Shown one piece after another: positions 9,122 through 17,466 of a DNA stretch of 41,940 nucleotides. The stretch lies in assembly GCA_021778315.1 (NCBI GenBank), contig JAJYCQ010000014.1, forward strand, positions 1-41,940. Reading direction: 5' to 3'. This DNA is from Acidobacteriota bacterium (lineage in GTDB: Bacteria > Acidobacteriota > Terriglobia > Terriglobales > Acidobacteriaceae). The notes below the pieces were generated by a model. It did no database searches and had not been told where the DNA came from. It was given only the letters and a program-made list of their open reading frames with translations. The number at the start of each line of letters is the position of its first letter. The stretch's first letter is position 1. A program made the position numbers and the translations under genes.

Positions 9122-10018
9122 ATGCGCCCCCACCTCCTGCTCGCGACCTTGACCCTCGCCCTCACTGCGTCCTTGCAAGCCCAGCAGCCTCCCTCTGCCG
9201 TCATCGCCGACCCCACACCAGACGCCGCCCATCCTCCCTCCATCGACTCCTTCCAGCTCCCCAGCCACGGCCAGAAGCTCAACGCCCTCGCCTACCTCGC
9301 AGCCGGCCCCGGAGCCCATCCCACCGTCATCCTCCTCCACGGCTTCCCCGGCAACGAGCGCAATCTCGACCTCGCCCAGGCCATCCGCCGCGACGGTTGG
9401 AACGTCCTCTTCTTCGACTACCGAGGCTCCTGGGGAACCCCCGGCACCTTCTCCTTCTCTCATTCCATGGAAGACACCCAGGCCGCCATCGCCTACCTCC
9501 GCGACCCCGCCAACACCGCCCGCCTCCACACCGACCCCTCCAACATCGTCCTCATCGGCCACAGCATGGGAGGAATGATCGCCGCCAACATCGGAGCCCA
9601 CGACCCCACCCTCCGCGCCATCGGCCTCATCTCCGCCGCCAATATGGCCACCGGCCACCTCTCCACCTTCAAACCAGGCGAGCCCGTCAACGTCCATACC
9701 CTCGCCGCCCACCTCGACGCGATGGGCCTCTATCCCCTCGCCGGCTGTACCCCCCAAAGCCTCGCCACCGAACTCCTCGCCAACACCTCCCACTGGGACT
9801 TCACCCACTTCGCCCCGCTCCTCAACCCCCGCCCTATCCTCATCATCACCTCCGACGACAAGCTCGCCCCACCCGCCGACCTCCTCGCCGCCAACCTCCG
9901 CTCTCTCCACGACCCGCACGTCACCACCGTCCACCTCGCCACCGACCACGGCTACTCCGGCAAGCGCATAGCCCTCGCCACCGCCGTCATCAACTGGCTC
10001 AACCAACTCCCCAAATAG
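9122..10018 (+). CDS. Secreted alpha/beta hydrolase
   Basis: A 298-residue serine hydrolase with a signal peptide (MRPHLLLATLTLALTASLQAQ). The alpha/beta core shows the oxyanion-hole motif HGFPGNE, the nucleophile elbow GHSMGG (S148), an acid in ITSDDKLAPP, and the catalytic His in TDHGYSGKR. The substrate (ester, peptide or lactone) cannot be told; related proteins are annotated as dienelactone-hydrolase-like or prolyl-oligopeptidase-like. It probably acts in the periplasm. It starts 83 bases from the divergent M50 gene. Confidence 0.88.
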   Translation: MRPHLLLATLTLALTASLQAQQPPSAVIADPTPDAAHPPSIDSFQLPSHGQKLNALAYLAAGPGAHPTVILLHGFPGNERNLDLAQAIRRDGWNVLFFDYRGSWGTPGTFSFSHSMEDTQAAIAYLRDPANTARLHTDPSNIVLIGHSMGGMIAANIGAHDPTLRAIGLISAANMATGHLSTFKPGEPVNVHTLAAHLDAMGLYPLAGCTPQSLATELLANTSHWDFTHFAPLLNPRPILIITSDDKLAPPADLLAANLRSLHDPHVTTVHLATDHGYSGKRIALATAVINWLNQLPK

Positions 10019-10090
10019 CCCCCGCGTCGGATCAGGCCATCAAACCAACCCGCAGGCAAGCAACCTTCTCAAAGACAGCCATGCTCCCAA

Positions 10091-10131
10091 AAGCTAGAAG
10101 TTAGAAGCTAGAAGCTAGAAGCTAGAAGCTT
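10091..10131. repeat. Tandem TAGAAGC heptamers
   Basis: The heptamer TAGAAGC is repeated directly in the run AAGCTAGAAG-TTAGAAGC-TAGAAGC-TAGAAGC-TAGAAGCT: one imperfect and four perfect units between 10091 and 10131. It lies between the hydrolase and reductase genes and codes for nothing recognisable. Period seven in non-coding DNA suggests slipped-strand expansion. Confidence 0.85.
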
Positions 10132-10158
10132 CCCGCACCCGCACAACATCTAACCCCC

Positions 10159-11277
10159 ATGTCCTCCGCACCCGACAACCTCTTCTCCCCGCTCCAGCAG
10201 CGTAGCCTCACCCTCCCCAACCGCATCGTCGTCTCGCCCATGTGCCAGTACTCTTCCGTCGACGGCCACGCCACCGACTGGCACCTCGTCCACCTCGGCA
10301 CCCGCGCCATCGGCGGAGCCGGCACCGTCATGACCGAAGCCGCCGCCGTCAGCCCCGAAGCACGCATCACCCCCGGAGACCTCGGCATCTACTCCGACGA
10401 CCATCTCCCCATGCTCTCCCGCATCACCTCCTTCCTCAAGGCCAACGGCAGCGTCCCCGCCATCCAACTCGCCCACGCCGGACGCAAGGCCAGCATGGTT
10501 CCCCCCTGGGAAAAATCCCACACCGTCCCTCCGTCCGAAGGAGGCTGGACCAACGTCGTCGCCCCCTCAGCCCTCCGCTTCCACGACGAGTACCCCCTCC
10601 CCCAGGCCCTCGACCGCGCCGGAATGGACAAGATCCTCGCCGACTTCACCGCCGCAACCCACCGCGCCGCCGCCGCCGGGTTCCTCCTCGCCGAAGTCCA
10701 CGCCGCCCACGGCTACCTCGCCCACGAATTCCTCTCCCCGCTCTCCAACACCCGCACCGACGAGTACGGCGGCTCCCTCACCAACCGCGCCCGCTTCCCC
10801 CTCGAAATCATCCGAGCCGTCCGCGCCGCCTTCCCCGCGCACCTCCCCGTCTGGGTCCGCATCTCCGCCACCGACTGGGTCGATGGAGGCCTAAGCATCG
10901 AAGACTCCATCCAGTTCGCCCGCCTCGTCAAAGCCGAGGGCATCGACCTCCTCGACGTCTCCTCCGGAGGCAACGACCCCCGCCAGCAGATCCCCCTCGG
11001 CCCCGGCTATCAAGTCGCCTTCGCCGACCGAATCCGCCGCGAGACTAGCCTCCCCACCGGAGCCGTCGGCATGATCACCGACCCCGCCCAGGCCGACCAG
11101 ATCATCCGCACCGGACAGGCCGACGTCGTCCTCCTCGCCCGCGAGCTCCTCCGCGAACCCTACTGGCCCCTCCGCGCCGCCGACCACCTCCACCAACCCG
11201 CCAGCTGGCCCGTCCAGTACGAGCGAGCCGCCCCCAACCCCGCCAAAGTCCAGCGCCGCCAACCCCTCAACACCTAA
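10159..11277 (+). CDS. NADH:flavin oxidoreductase, Old Yellow Enzyme of the YqjM/NamA class
   Basis: A 372-residue FMN-dependent ene-reductase that hydrogenates activated C=C bonds with NAD(P)H. The barrel shows the YqjM-type redox cysteine C29 in SPMCQYSS, the substrate-binding pair HAGRKAS, the segment HAAHGYLAHEFLSPLSNTRTDEYGGS and the FMN-phosphate loop GMITDPAQADQIIRTGQADVVLLAR. Length and order agree with the thermophilic-like OYE class. The physiological substrate is unknown; roles in xenobiotic or oxidative stress response are common in the family. Confidence 0.93.
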   Translation: MSSAPDNLFSPLQQRSLTLPNRIVVSPMCQYSSVDGHATDWHLVHLGTRAIGGAGTVMTEAAAVSPEARITPGDLGIYSDDHLPMLSRITSFLKANGSVPAIQLAHAGRKASMVPPWEKSHTVPPSEGGWTNVVAPSALRFHDEYPLPQALDRAGMDKILADFTAATHRAAAAGFLLAEVHAAHGYLAHEFLSPLSNTRTDEYGGSLTNRARFPLEIIRAVRAAFPAHLPVWVRISATDWVDGGLSIEDSIQFARLVKAEGIDLLDVSSGGNDPRQQIPLGPGYQVAFADRIRRETSLPTGAVGMITDPAQADQIIRTGQADVVLLARELLREPYWPLRAADHLHQPASWPVQYERAAPNPAKVQRRQPLNT

Positions 11278-11318
11278 TTCGGTGAACTTCCATAGACAGC
11301 TCCAGTGCGGCGTTGAGT

Positions 11319-11873
11319 TCACATGCTGCGGAAGCTGCTGAGCACTGCCTCAGCCGCCGAAAGCAGCGGAACTTCCCTCAGAGTTCCATAGACCATTCGA
11401 CTGGATAGTGCGCCATCAATGACACCTAGTATCCTCGCCGCCGCAGCACTTTGATCGAACGCGCACGGCTCTAACAAGCTGGCGAGATAGTCATGCAATT
11501 TGTCCTTGTGTTCGATCACCCGGCGATGGATCGGATGCGTAGTGTCCGGGTATTCGGATGCGATACGGAGGAACGGGCAGCCGGTAACGTCTGGATGGTT
11601 CACCAGCCGTTCGACTTTGGCCAGGGCGTCATGGATATTGTCCGGCGGAGCTGGGCTGAACAGATACTCCCAGAAGGCTCGGTCCCGGCGATCGAGGTAT
11701 GCGAGTACGAGCGCATCCTTGCTTTCAAAATGCCGATAGAAGGTCGCCTTTGCCACCTCAGCGAGCGACATGATCTTCTCAGTACCGGTCGCTCGGACCC
11801 CCTCTGCATAAAAAAGGCGGTCGGCCACCTCCAGGATTCTCTCGCGCGGTTCAGATTTCTCTGCTGTCCTCAT
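11319..11873 (-). CDS. TetR/AcrR family repressor
   Basis: A 184-residue regulator. The HTH is at about residues 10-55: RERILEVADRLFYAEGVRATGTEKI followed by AEVAKATFYRHFESKDALV. The C-terminal ligand domain has the DxxGCPF-type segment (TGCPFLRIASEYP) seen in regulators close to the YdeS/LmrA group. It is divergent from the small membrane-protein gene, and two large palindromes lie between them, which makes it the likely repressor of itself and that neighbour. Codon use is balanced, unlike the flanking C-ending genes. No clear ribosome site is visible ahead of the ATG. Confidence 0.92.
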   Translation of the reverse strand: MRTAEKSEPRERILEVADRLFYAEGVRATGTEKIMSLAEVAKATFYRHFESKDALVLAYLDRRDRAFWEYLFSPAPPDNIHDALAKVERLVNHPDVTGCPFLRIASEYPDTTHPIHRRVIEHKDKLHDYLASLLEPCAFDQSAAAARILGVIDGALSSRMVYGTLREVPLLSAAEAVLSSFRSM

Positions 11874-11882
11874 AGATTGATC

Positions 11883-11913
11883 TTGACAGAAGACAGACCT
11901 GTCTGTCTATACT
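11883..11913 (+). promoter_or_regulatory. Predicted sigma70-type promoter of the membrane-protein gene
   Basis: TTGACA (11883-11888) and TATACT (11908-11913) are 19 bases apart, a little long but with near-consensus boxes. The first palindromic operator fills the spacer, so a bound repressor would block RNA polymerase directly. Confidence 0.6.
11891..11908. promoter_or_regulatory. TetR operator 1 (perfect 8+2+8 palindrome)
   Basis: AGACAGAC-CT-GTCTGTCT is a perfect inverted repeat with a two-base centre. It lies between the -35 and -10 boxes of the rightward promoter. Its core is identical to operator 2, whose centre is 36 bases away. Confidence 0.8.
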
Positions 11914-11921
11914 TCATTAGC

Positions 11922-11949
11922 GATCAAGACAGACCTGTCTGTCTTGATC
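11922..11949. promoter_or_regulatory. TetR operator 2 (perfect 13+2+13 palindrome)
   Basis: GATCAAGACAGAC-CT-GTCTGTCTTGATC repeats the 18-bp core of operator 1 and extends the symmetry by five bases on each side. It lies downstream of the predicted -10 box and 30 bases ahead of the ATG of the membrane protein, in the untranslated leader. Confidence 0.8.
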
Positions 11950-11979
11950 CCAGCCAAAGCTTCAAAATGGAGAAAGCCA

Positions 11980-12420
11980 ATGTCTACTCGCCTCACCAAC
12001 GCTCTATCGCCCTTCCTGGGAGTTCTCATGTTTATGTTCGGAATCCTCAAGTTCTTCCAGCCATTTCGTGGATGGTTCGATGTCCAGATTCAACAGAGTC
12101 ATCTACCCCACCAGGCTCTTCTCGCTGGCAAACTGACCGAAATGCTGACCGGAGTCCTCTTCTTGCTGCCATGGCTTTGGAGATCGTTGACTGCAAAAAG
12201 CAGAGGGCAAATCCTCCTGTCCGCGAGTTCTCTCCTCATTGTCCAGATGTGCGTAGCAATTTATGTGCACCTGCAGCCTCAAGTGCCTGCCAGCGTGCTT
12301 CCTCTGGGCATCAAGCCGCCCGTCATTCCTGTGGTCGTTCTGCTCCTCGCAGTGCTCACCGCCTCTGGTGCGAGCAAGCAGCTGCAAGCCCGGAATGTCG
12401 ACGACAAGCCGATTCAATAA
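11980..12420 (+). CDS. Small four-helix membrane protein, DoxX-like
   Basis: The 146-residue product has four hydrophobic segments (about residues 8-25, 45-65, 75-95 and 105-125) with FGILKFFQPFRGWFDVQI after the first and GKLTEMLTGVLFLLPW before the second, a pattern like the DoxX/DUF-type quinone-interacting membrane proteins. No catalytic motif is visible. ATG 11980 is chosen because GGAG is seven bases ahead; the longer frame from TTG 11944 would start inside operator 2. It is very likely under control of the divergent TetR protein and may serve in tolerance to the compound that regulator senses. Confidence 0.75.
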   Translation: MSTRLTNALSPFLGVLMFMFGILKFFQPFRGWFDVQIQQSHLPHQALLAGKLTEMLTGVLFLLPWLWRSLTAKSRGQILLSASSLLIVQMCVAIYVHLQPQVPASVLPLGIKPPVIPVVVLLLAVLTASGASKQLQARNVDDKPIQ

Positions 12421-12592
12421 CAACCCACTCCCCACTACTCAACGACTTTCCGCCATCCCCACCCAACACTTCAAGTAACCCTCGAACCCCCTATTAACTA
12501 ACCCGGTTCCTCCCCTCACCCTGTGAACCAAAAGTGGAACCGCCAATACTACTAGTTCAACTCCATTTGCAGTCCTATACTTGTAGGCTCAC

Positions 12593-13246
12593 GTGGCATC
12601 TCATCATCCAATCCGTAAGCACGTAGCTCCCGAACCTGTCGCCATCCCGGACAAGCTCTACTTCCGCATCGGCGACGTAGCCCGTCTCTGCGACGTCCCT
12701 GCCTACGTCCTCCGCTTCTGGGAGACCGAGTTTCCCCAGCTCAAGCCCAACAAAGGAGGCACCGGCCAGCGCCTCTACCGCAAGCGCGACGTAGAGATGG
12801 CCCTCCGCATCAAGAGCCTCCTCTACGACCAGGGCTACACTATCCCCGGAGCCCGCCAGGTCTTCAAATCCGAGGCCAAAGCCAAAGAGTCCTCCGACCT
12901 CGCCCTGCCCTCCCTCGAATCCGCTCCACCGTCGCCCGCCAACGAGCCGCAGCCCGCCGTCGACAGGGGAGCCGCCATCCGCCACGACGCCCAGAAGCGT
13001 GACCACCTCTCCACTCTCCGCGACGAGCTCCGTTCCCTCGCCAGCCTCCTGGCCAATCCTGCCAAAACTCCCAGCGCCGCGACCACCTCCGAATCCGCCA
13101 CGCCCGCGACGCCCTCTACCAAGGTCAAGCCCATGCGCCCGCGCCTCATCCTTGAGCCCAAACCCGAATCGAAATCCTCCCCCAAATCCGACCCCAGGCC
13201 AGCACCGCGCCTCATCAAGCAGGGCGACCTCTTCCCTACCGAATGA
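12593..13246 (+). CDS. MerR-family regulator with long Pro/Ser/Ala-rich tail
   Basis: Residues 24-90 ([31 protein letters not shown] ... [29 protein letters not shown]) form a MerR-type winged HTH close to the MlrA/CarA-like group. After this comes a low-complexity tail (about 95-217, rich in P, S, A, K) instead of a cysteine metal site or a defined ligand domain. Start is GTG. The stop overlaps the start of murJ as ATGA, so the two genes are translationally coupled. Its ligand and target are unknown; the fixed link to murJ hints at a role linked to the cell envelope. Confidence 0.88.
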   Translation: MASHHPIRKHVAPEPVAIPDKLYFRIGDVARLCDVPAYVLRFWETEFPQLKPNKGGTGQRLYRKRDVEMALRIKSLLYDQGYTIPGARQVFKSEAKAKESSDLALPSLESAPPSPANEPQPAVDRGAAIRHDAQKRDHLSTLRDELRSLASLLANPAKTPSAATTSESATPATPSTKVKPMRPRLILEPKPESKSSPKSDPRPAPRLIKQGDLFPTE

Positions 13247-14850
13247 CCGCACCAGCCGGCCCCTCGCCTCTCCCCATCCCGCCTCTCTCCACTCCCACTC
13301 CACCGCCGCGCACCCACAAGGCCCACACCGCCGCCTCCGCCGCCATGCTCCTCATGGCCAGCTCCGTCCTCTCCGGAGTCCTCGCCCTCATCCGCATCCG
13401 CTACGTCAACGCCCTCTTCGGAGCAGGTGCCGCCCAGGACGCCTACCGCGCCGCCTTCACCCTCCCCGACCTCCTCAACTACTTCCTCATCGGAGGCGCC
13501 GCCTCCATCTCCCTCATCACCATCCTCAACCGCTATCGCGAGGCCGGCGACAACGAAGGCGGAGACCACGCTCTCTCCGTCATCCTCACCACCATGCTCG
13601 CCGTCCTCGGCTCCGGAGTCCTGCTCGCCGAAATCTTCGCCCCGCAATACGTCTGGCTGGCTAACGAAGGCTTCCGCACCGACCCCGTCCGAGCCGCACT
13701 CTGCACCTCGCTCACCCGCCTCATCCTTCCCGCGCAACTCTTCTTCTTCATCGGCTCCGTCATGAGCTCGCGCCTGCAGGTCCGAAAAATCTTCATCTAC
13801 CAGGCCTTCACCCCGCTCATCTACAACGGCGGAATCATCCTCGGAGCACTCTTCCTCCACACCCGCATCGGCATCTACTCACTCGCCGTCGGAGTCCTCG
13901 CCGGAGTCATCCTCGGCTCCGCCCTCCTCAACTCCATCGGAGCCTTCCGCACCGGCTTTCACTTCACCCCGCGCGTCGACTTCAAAGCCCCCGCCTTCCT
14001 CGACTGGCTCAAGCTCTCTCTCCCCCTCATGATCGGCGTCTCGCTCGTCATGTTCGACGGAATCTTCCTCAAATACTTCGCCTCCATCCAACACGGAGGC
14101 ATCACCCTCATCGGCAACGCCAAGGACCTCTTCAACGCCCCCTTCAACGTCATCGGCCCCGCCGCCGGAGCCGCCTCTCTCCCCTTCTTCGCCTCCCTCT
14201 TCCAGCAGCGCCGCGAGTTCGATTTCTCCGCCTCCGTAGGCCGTTCCGTCTCCCGCCTCTTCGCCGTAGGCATGCTCGTCTCCGCCTGGATGATCGCCCT
14301 CGCCCCCTGGCTCATGGGCCTCTTCCGGAGCGGCAAATTCAACCGCGCCGACGTCCTCAGCGTCACCCACCTTTTCCAGATCCTCGCCATCACCCTCCCC
14401 CTCTGGGCCGTCCAGGGCATCTACGCCCGAGCCTTCTACGCCGCATCCGACACCAAAACCCCCGCCATCACCGGCACCACGATCACCGTCCTCTCCGTCC
14501 CTCTCTACTGGGCGCTCTTCAAATTCCACGGCCTCACCGGCCTCGCCATCGCCTCAGACATCGGCATCGCTATCCAGACCGCCACCCTCGCCCTCCTCCT
14601 CCACCGCAAGCGCCTCGTCTCTCTCCTGCATCTCGAATACCCCGAGCTGGCCCGCGCACTAGCCGCAGCCCTCGTCGCCTACATCGCCGCCTACGCCCTC
14701 GCCCACGCCCTCCCCCACATCCCCGGCCACCGAGGCGACCTCCTCGTCATCACCGCCGGAAGCCTCGCCTGGCTCGCAACCGCCGCCATCATCCTCCAAA
14801 TCACCCACTCCAAACTCCCCGCCCAGATCCTCCGCCGCAAACCCCGCTAA
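13243..14850 (+). CDS. murJ: Lipid II flippase MurJ (MviN)
   Basis: A 535-residue MOP-superfamily membrane protein with about 14 helices that turns lipid II, the peptidoglycan precursor, across the inner membrane. Family segments visible are [40 protein letters not shown], the double-Gly [12 protein letters not shown] region, and [13 protein letters not shown]; the arginines in the first helix region match those needed for lipid II binding. A 25-residue Pro-rich lead precedes helix 1. It overlaps the MerR-like gene by four bases. MurJ is essential in most bacteria. Confidence 0.93.
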   Translation: MTAPAGPSPLPIPPLSTPTPPPRTHKAHTAASAAMLLMASSVLSGVLALIRIRYVNALFGAGAAQDAYRAAFTLPDLLNYFLIGGAASISLITILNRYREAGDNEGGDHALSVILTTMLAVLGSGVLLAEIFAPQYVWLANEGFRTDPVRAALCTSLTRLILPAQLFFFIGSVMSSRLQVRKIFIYQAFTPLIYNGGIILGALFLHTRIGIYSLAVGVLAGVILGSALLNSIGAFRTGFHFTPRVDFKAPAFLDWLKLSLPLMIGVSLVMFDGIFLKYFASIQHGGITLIGNAKDLFNAPFNVIGPAAGAASLPFFASLFQQRREFDFSASVGRSVSRLFAVGMLVSAWMIALAPWLMGLFRSGKFNRADVLSVTHLFQILAITLPLWAVQGIYARAFYAASDTKTPAITGTTITVLSVPLYWALFKFHGLTGLAIASDIGIAIQTATLALLLHRKRLVSLLHLEYPELARALAAALVAYIAAYALAHALPHIPGHRGDLLVITAGSLAWLATAAIILQITHSKLPAQILRRKPR

Positions 14851-15017
14851 CCCGGCCATCGCACCCCAGCCATCACACCGAAACAGAACCCCGATCCCAC
14901 AGACTTTGTCAGCGTTTGCAGCCGCTGAACAAGCGCGCAGGAAAAATAGCCCCGGGAACGTTTGCCTGGCTTACACTTTTACCCATCCCGTAATACCCAC
15001 CATCAGGAGCCACGTTT

Positions 15018-16454
15018 ATGCGTCTTGCAGCTCTGCTTCTTCTTGCGACCACGTCCGTCGCCGCCCTCGCCGCTTCCCCAGCAGCCGCTCCTGATCCGCG
15101 TCTCGAAGGTGCCTACTCCTTCAATGAAAGTGGCTGGACCTACGTCCACCTGACCGGGACGCCCGAGCAGATTGGCTTTCAGCATGGAAGCCTGCTCACG
15201 AAGCAGATTGAGGACAACCTTCTCGTCTTCCAGGTGGAGAACAAGAATGAGCTGCATAAGGATTGGTCGTTCTTTCGCGACGCCGCACGGACCGTGCTAT
15301 GGCCGCACATTGAGCCGGAATATCAGGCCGAGCTAAAGGGCATCGCCCAGGGGATGAAAGCGAATGGCTCCAGCGTGGACCTGTGGGACGTGGTCGCCAT
15401 GAATGGCCAGTTGGAGCTGACAGATTACTACCTGCCGTGGCTGGATGCGAAGCAGCATACGAAGGCTCCGGCGGCAGCAAAGGCTCCCGGAAAGTGCAGC
15501 GCGTTTATTGCGACGGGGTCCGCAACCCGCGACGGCAAAATCGTCATCGCGCACAGCAACTGGTCCTCCTACGCGGAAGGCGAGCGTTGGACCTACGTGT
15601 TCGATATCGTGCCCGCGAAGGGCCAGCATTTCCTGATGGATGGAGCGGCGGGCCTCATCACCAGCCAGGATGACTTCGGCGTAAACACCAGCGGTCTCAT
15701 GATCACCGAGACGACGCTGCCGCAGATCGTGAGCTTCGATCCCAACGGTATTCCAGAGTTCGAGCGCTCTCGCAAAGCCATGCAGTACGCCACCTCAATC
15801 GATGAGTACGTGGCGATCATGCGCAAGGGAAATAATGGCGGCTATGCGAACTCGTGGATGGTAGGCGACCGCAAAACCGGAGAGATTGCGTACCTCGAAC
15901 TCGGGCTGCACCACACCCCTCTCTCGCGAAAGACGGACGGCTATTTCGTGAGCTCGAACTTTGCCGCAGACCCCGCGCTGATTCGTGACGACACCAGCGG
16001 CTTCGATCCGACGAATAGGACCAGCTCAATGAACGCTCGCCATGTCACTGCGGAGGCATTCATGCAGAAGCACTATGGCCAGTTGGATACGGCGCTCGCC
16101 GAGGCCTATCTTTCCGACCACTACGACAGCTACAAGAAGAAGGTGGACGCAGGCAAGCGAAGCTTGTGCGGACACGAGGAGAATTCAGCCGAAGGTGAGC
16201 CAGTCTGGGGGAACCCTCCCTTTGCCGCCAGCGGCGCGGTCACGGGCAAGGTCATGGATGCCGATATGGCCGGGAAGCTGAGCTTTACCGCGCGAGCCGG
16301 TCATCCTTGTGGTGAGGATTTTCTCGCGGCACCTTACTTTGTAGCGCATCCACAGTTTGCCTGGGAAAAGCCGATTCTGCACGACATGAAAGCAGGCCCC
16401 TGGACCACCTTCACCGCAGGCGAAAAGGCTCCGGTAGTTCTCGCAGGCAACTGA
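15018..16454 (+). CDS. Secreted C45 / phospholipase-B-like Ntn hydrolase
   Basis: A 478-residue protein with a signal peptide (MRLAALLLLATTSVAALAASPA). The segment GFQHGSLLTKQIEDNL, followed by KGIAQGMKANGSSVDLWDVVAMNG and then GKCSAF with C160, is the layout of C45 acyltransferases and phospholipase-B-like amidases. These are Ntn hydrolases that expose the cysteine by self-cleavage. HSNWSSYAEGERW after it, and the later VNTSGLMITETTLPQ, are family blocks. Substrate is probably an acyl amide or ester; not known. AGGAG lies nine bases ahead of the ATG. Codon use is clearly less C-ending than in murJ just before. Confidence 0.88.
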   Translation: MRLAALLLLATTSVAALAASPAAAPDPRLEGAYSFNESGWTYVHLTGTPEQIGFQHGSLLTKQIEDNLLVFQVENKNELHKDWSFFRDAARTVLWPHIEPEYQAELKGIAQGMKANGSSVDLWDVVAMNGQLELTDYYLPWLDAKQHTKAPAAAKAPGKCSAFIATGSATRDGKIVIAHSNWSSYAEGERWTYVFDIVPAKGQHFLMDGAAGLITSQDDFGVNTSGLMITETTLPQIVSFDPNGIPEFERSRKAMQYATSIDEYVAIMRKGNNGGYANSWMVGDRKTGEIAYLELGLHHTPLSRKTDGYFVSSNFAADPALIRDDTSGFDPTNRTSSMNARHVTAEAFMQKHYGQLDTALAEAYLSDHYDSYKKKVDAGKRSLCGHEENSAEGEPVWGNPPFAASGAVTGKVMDADMAGKLSFTARAGHPCGEDFLAAPYFVAHPQFAWEKPILHDMKAGPWTTFTAGEKAPVVLAGN

Positions 16455-16466
16455 GCTCGACGCGAA

Positions 16467-17399
16467 TCACAGAACGCCAGCCCCCGGCGATGCGGTGCTC
16501 GCCTCGATGGGCAGTGGCAGCGGAACTTTTCTCCCTTCGCTGTCGACTTCGAACGTGTCTACATAAAAGTGGGTGAGGTCAGCGCGCCCAAAGCTGGTCG
16601 TGATCGCAACGTCCGCCGCGTCGCGCCCGGTGGCCATCAGGATGCGCCCGACGCGAGGAAAGTTGTGGCGGGCGTCCATGTCCCACCAGCGGCCGCCGAG
16701 CCACACCTGGTACCAGGCGCTGAAGTCGCCGGGCCCGGTGGAGGGCACGCGGATGTCGCCGATATACCCGGTCACGTAGCGCGCCGGAATGTTCATGCAG
16801 CGGGTCAGCGTCACCGCCAGATGCTGGTAGTCGCGGCATACTCCGATGCGCTCCGTATAGACGTCCATCGCCGTCTTGGTGGCGCGGGCGTGCTTATAGT
16901 CGAAGGCCACTTTTTCGTGCACCCAGTCGCGGATCGACGCTGCGAGACGCCAGCCGCTGCCGAGATGCCCGAAGAGATCCTGCGCGATGCCGCCAAAGCG
17001 ATCGACCTCGCAGTAGCGGCTCGAGAGGAGGAACTGAAGCGTCTCCGCCGGAAGCTCGTCCACGGGCGTTGCCGGGAGGTGGAAGCCCTGCAGTTCAGGA
17101 TAGCCATCATGCTGCAGGATGTTCGAGCCCGAGAGGCGAATGTTGCCCGTGGGTGCGACGAACCGTGAGCAGCGGTTGCCGAAGCTATCAAAATATTCGG
17201 AGAAAGGAATGTTCACCGGCACCGTATTAGCGTTGTCCGCCTGTGGAACGAAATGCTCAATCTTCAGGCGGTCCGTGTTGTCGGAGCCGGGCATCAGCAC
17301 AAGCTGCGACTCGACCGACGGATGAAGGTGCAGCAGCGCGACCATAGGCGTCGGCTGCAGCAGGTGAAACTGAATGTCGTACTCGGATTTAATCAGCAA
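16467..17399 (-). CDS. Transglutaminase-like family protein
   Basis: This 310-residue cytoplasmic protein has a bacterial transglutaminase N-terminal beta region (about 1-110) and a papain-like core. The core cysteine C188 is in ERIGVCRDYQHLAVTL. The usual His position of the motif (HAW) reads S227 in GDFSAWYQVWL, followed by GGRWWDMDARHNFPRVGRILMATGRDAADVA. Whether it is a protease, an amidase or inactive is open. Start is TTG, with AAAGGG six bases ahead. It is convergent with the C45 gene, 12 bases apart. Confidence 0.85.
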   Translation of the reverse strand: MLIKSEYDIQFHLLQPTPMVALLHLHPSVESQLVLMPGSDNTDRLKIEHFVPQADNANTVPVNIPFSEYFDSFGNRCSRFVAPTGNIRLSGSNILQHDGYPELQGFHLPATPVDELPAETLQFLLSSRYCEVDRFGGIAQDLFGHLGSGWRLAASIRDWVHEKVAFDYKHARATKTAMDVYTERIGVCRDYQHLAVTLTRCMNIPARYVTGYIGDIRVPSTGPGDFSAWYQVWLGGRWWDMDARHNFPRVGRILMATGRDAADVAITTSFGRADLTHFYVDTFEVDSEGRKVPLPLPIEASTASPGAGVL

Positions 17400-17466
17400 G
17401 TAGAGCCCTTTCGCGACGGCGTGTCATTGGAGACGCAGATGGCCTTACTAAACTAGATGCGTGAAA

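Noticed and set aside
8091..9152. A 353-codon ORF on the + strand opposite the M50 protease gene
   Set aside because: Arg/His/Gln-rich translation without fold signals, antisense to a gene with clear catalytic motifs.
11944..11979. Start of the DoxX-like protein at TTG 11944
   Set aside because: It would start inside operator 2, while ATG 11980 has a GGAG at normal distance.
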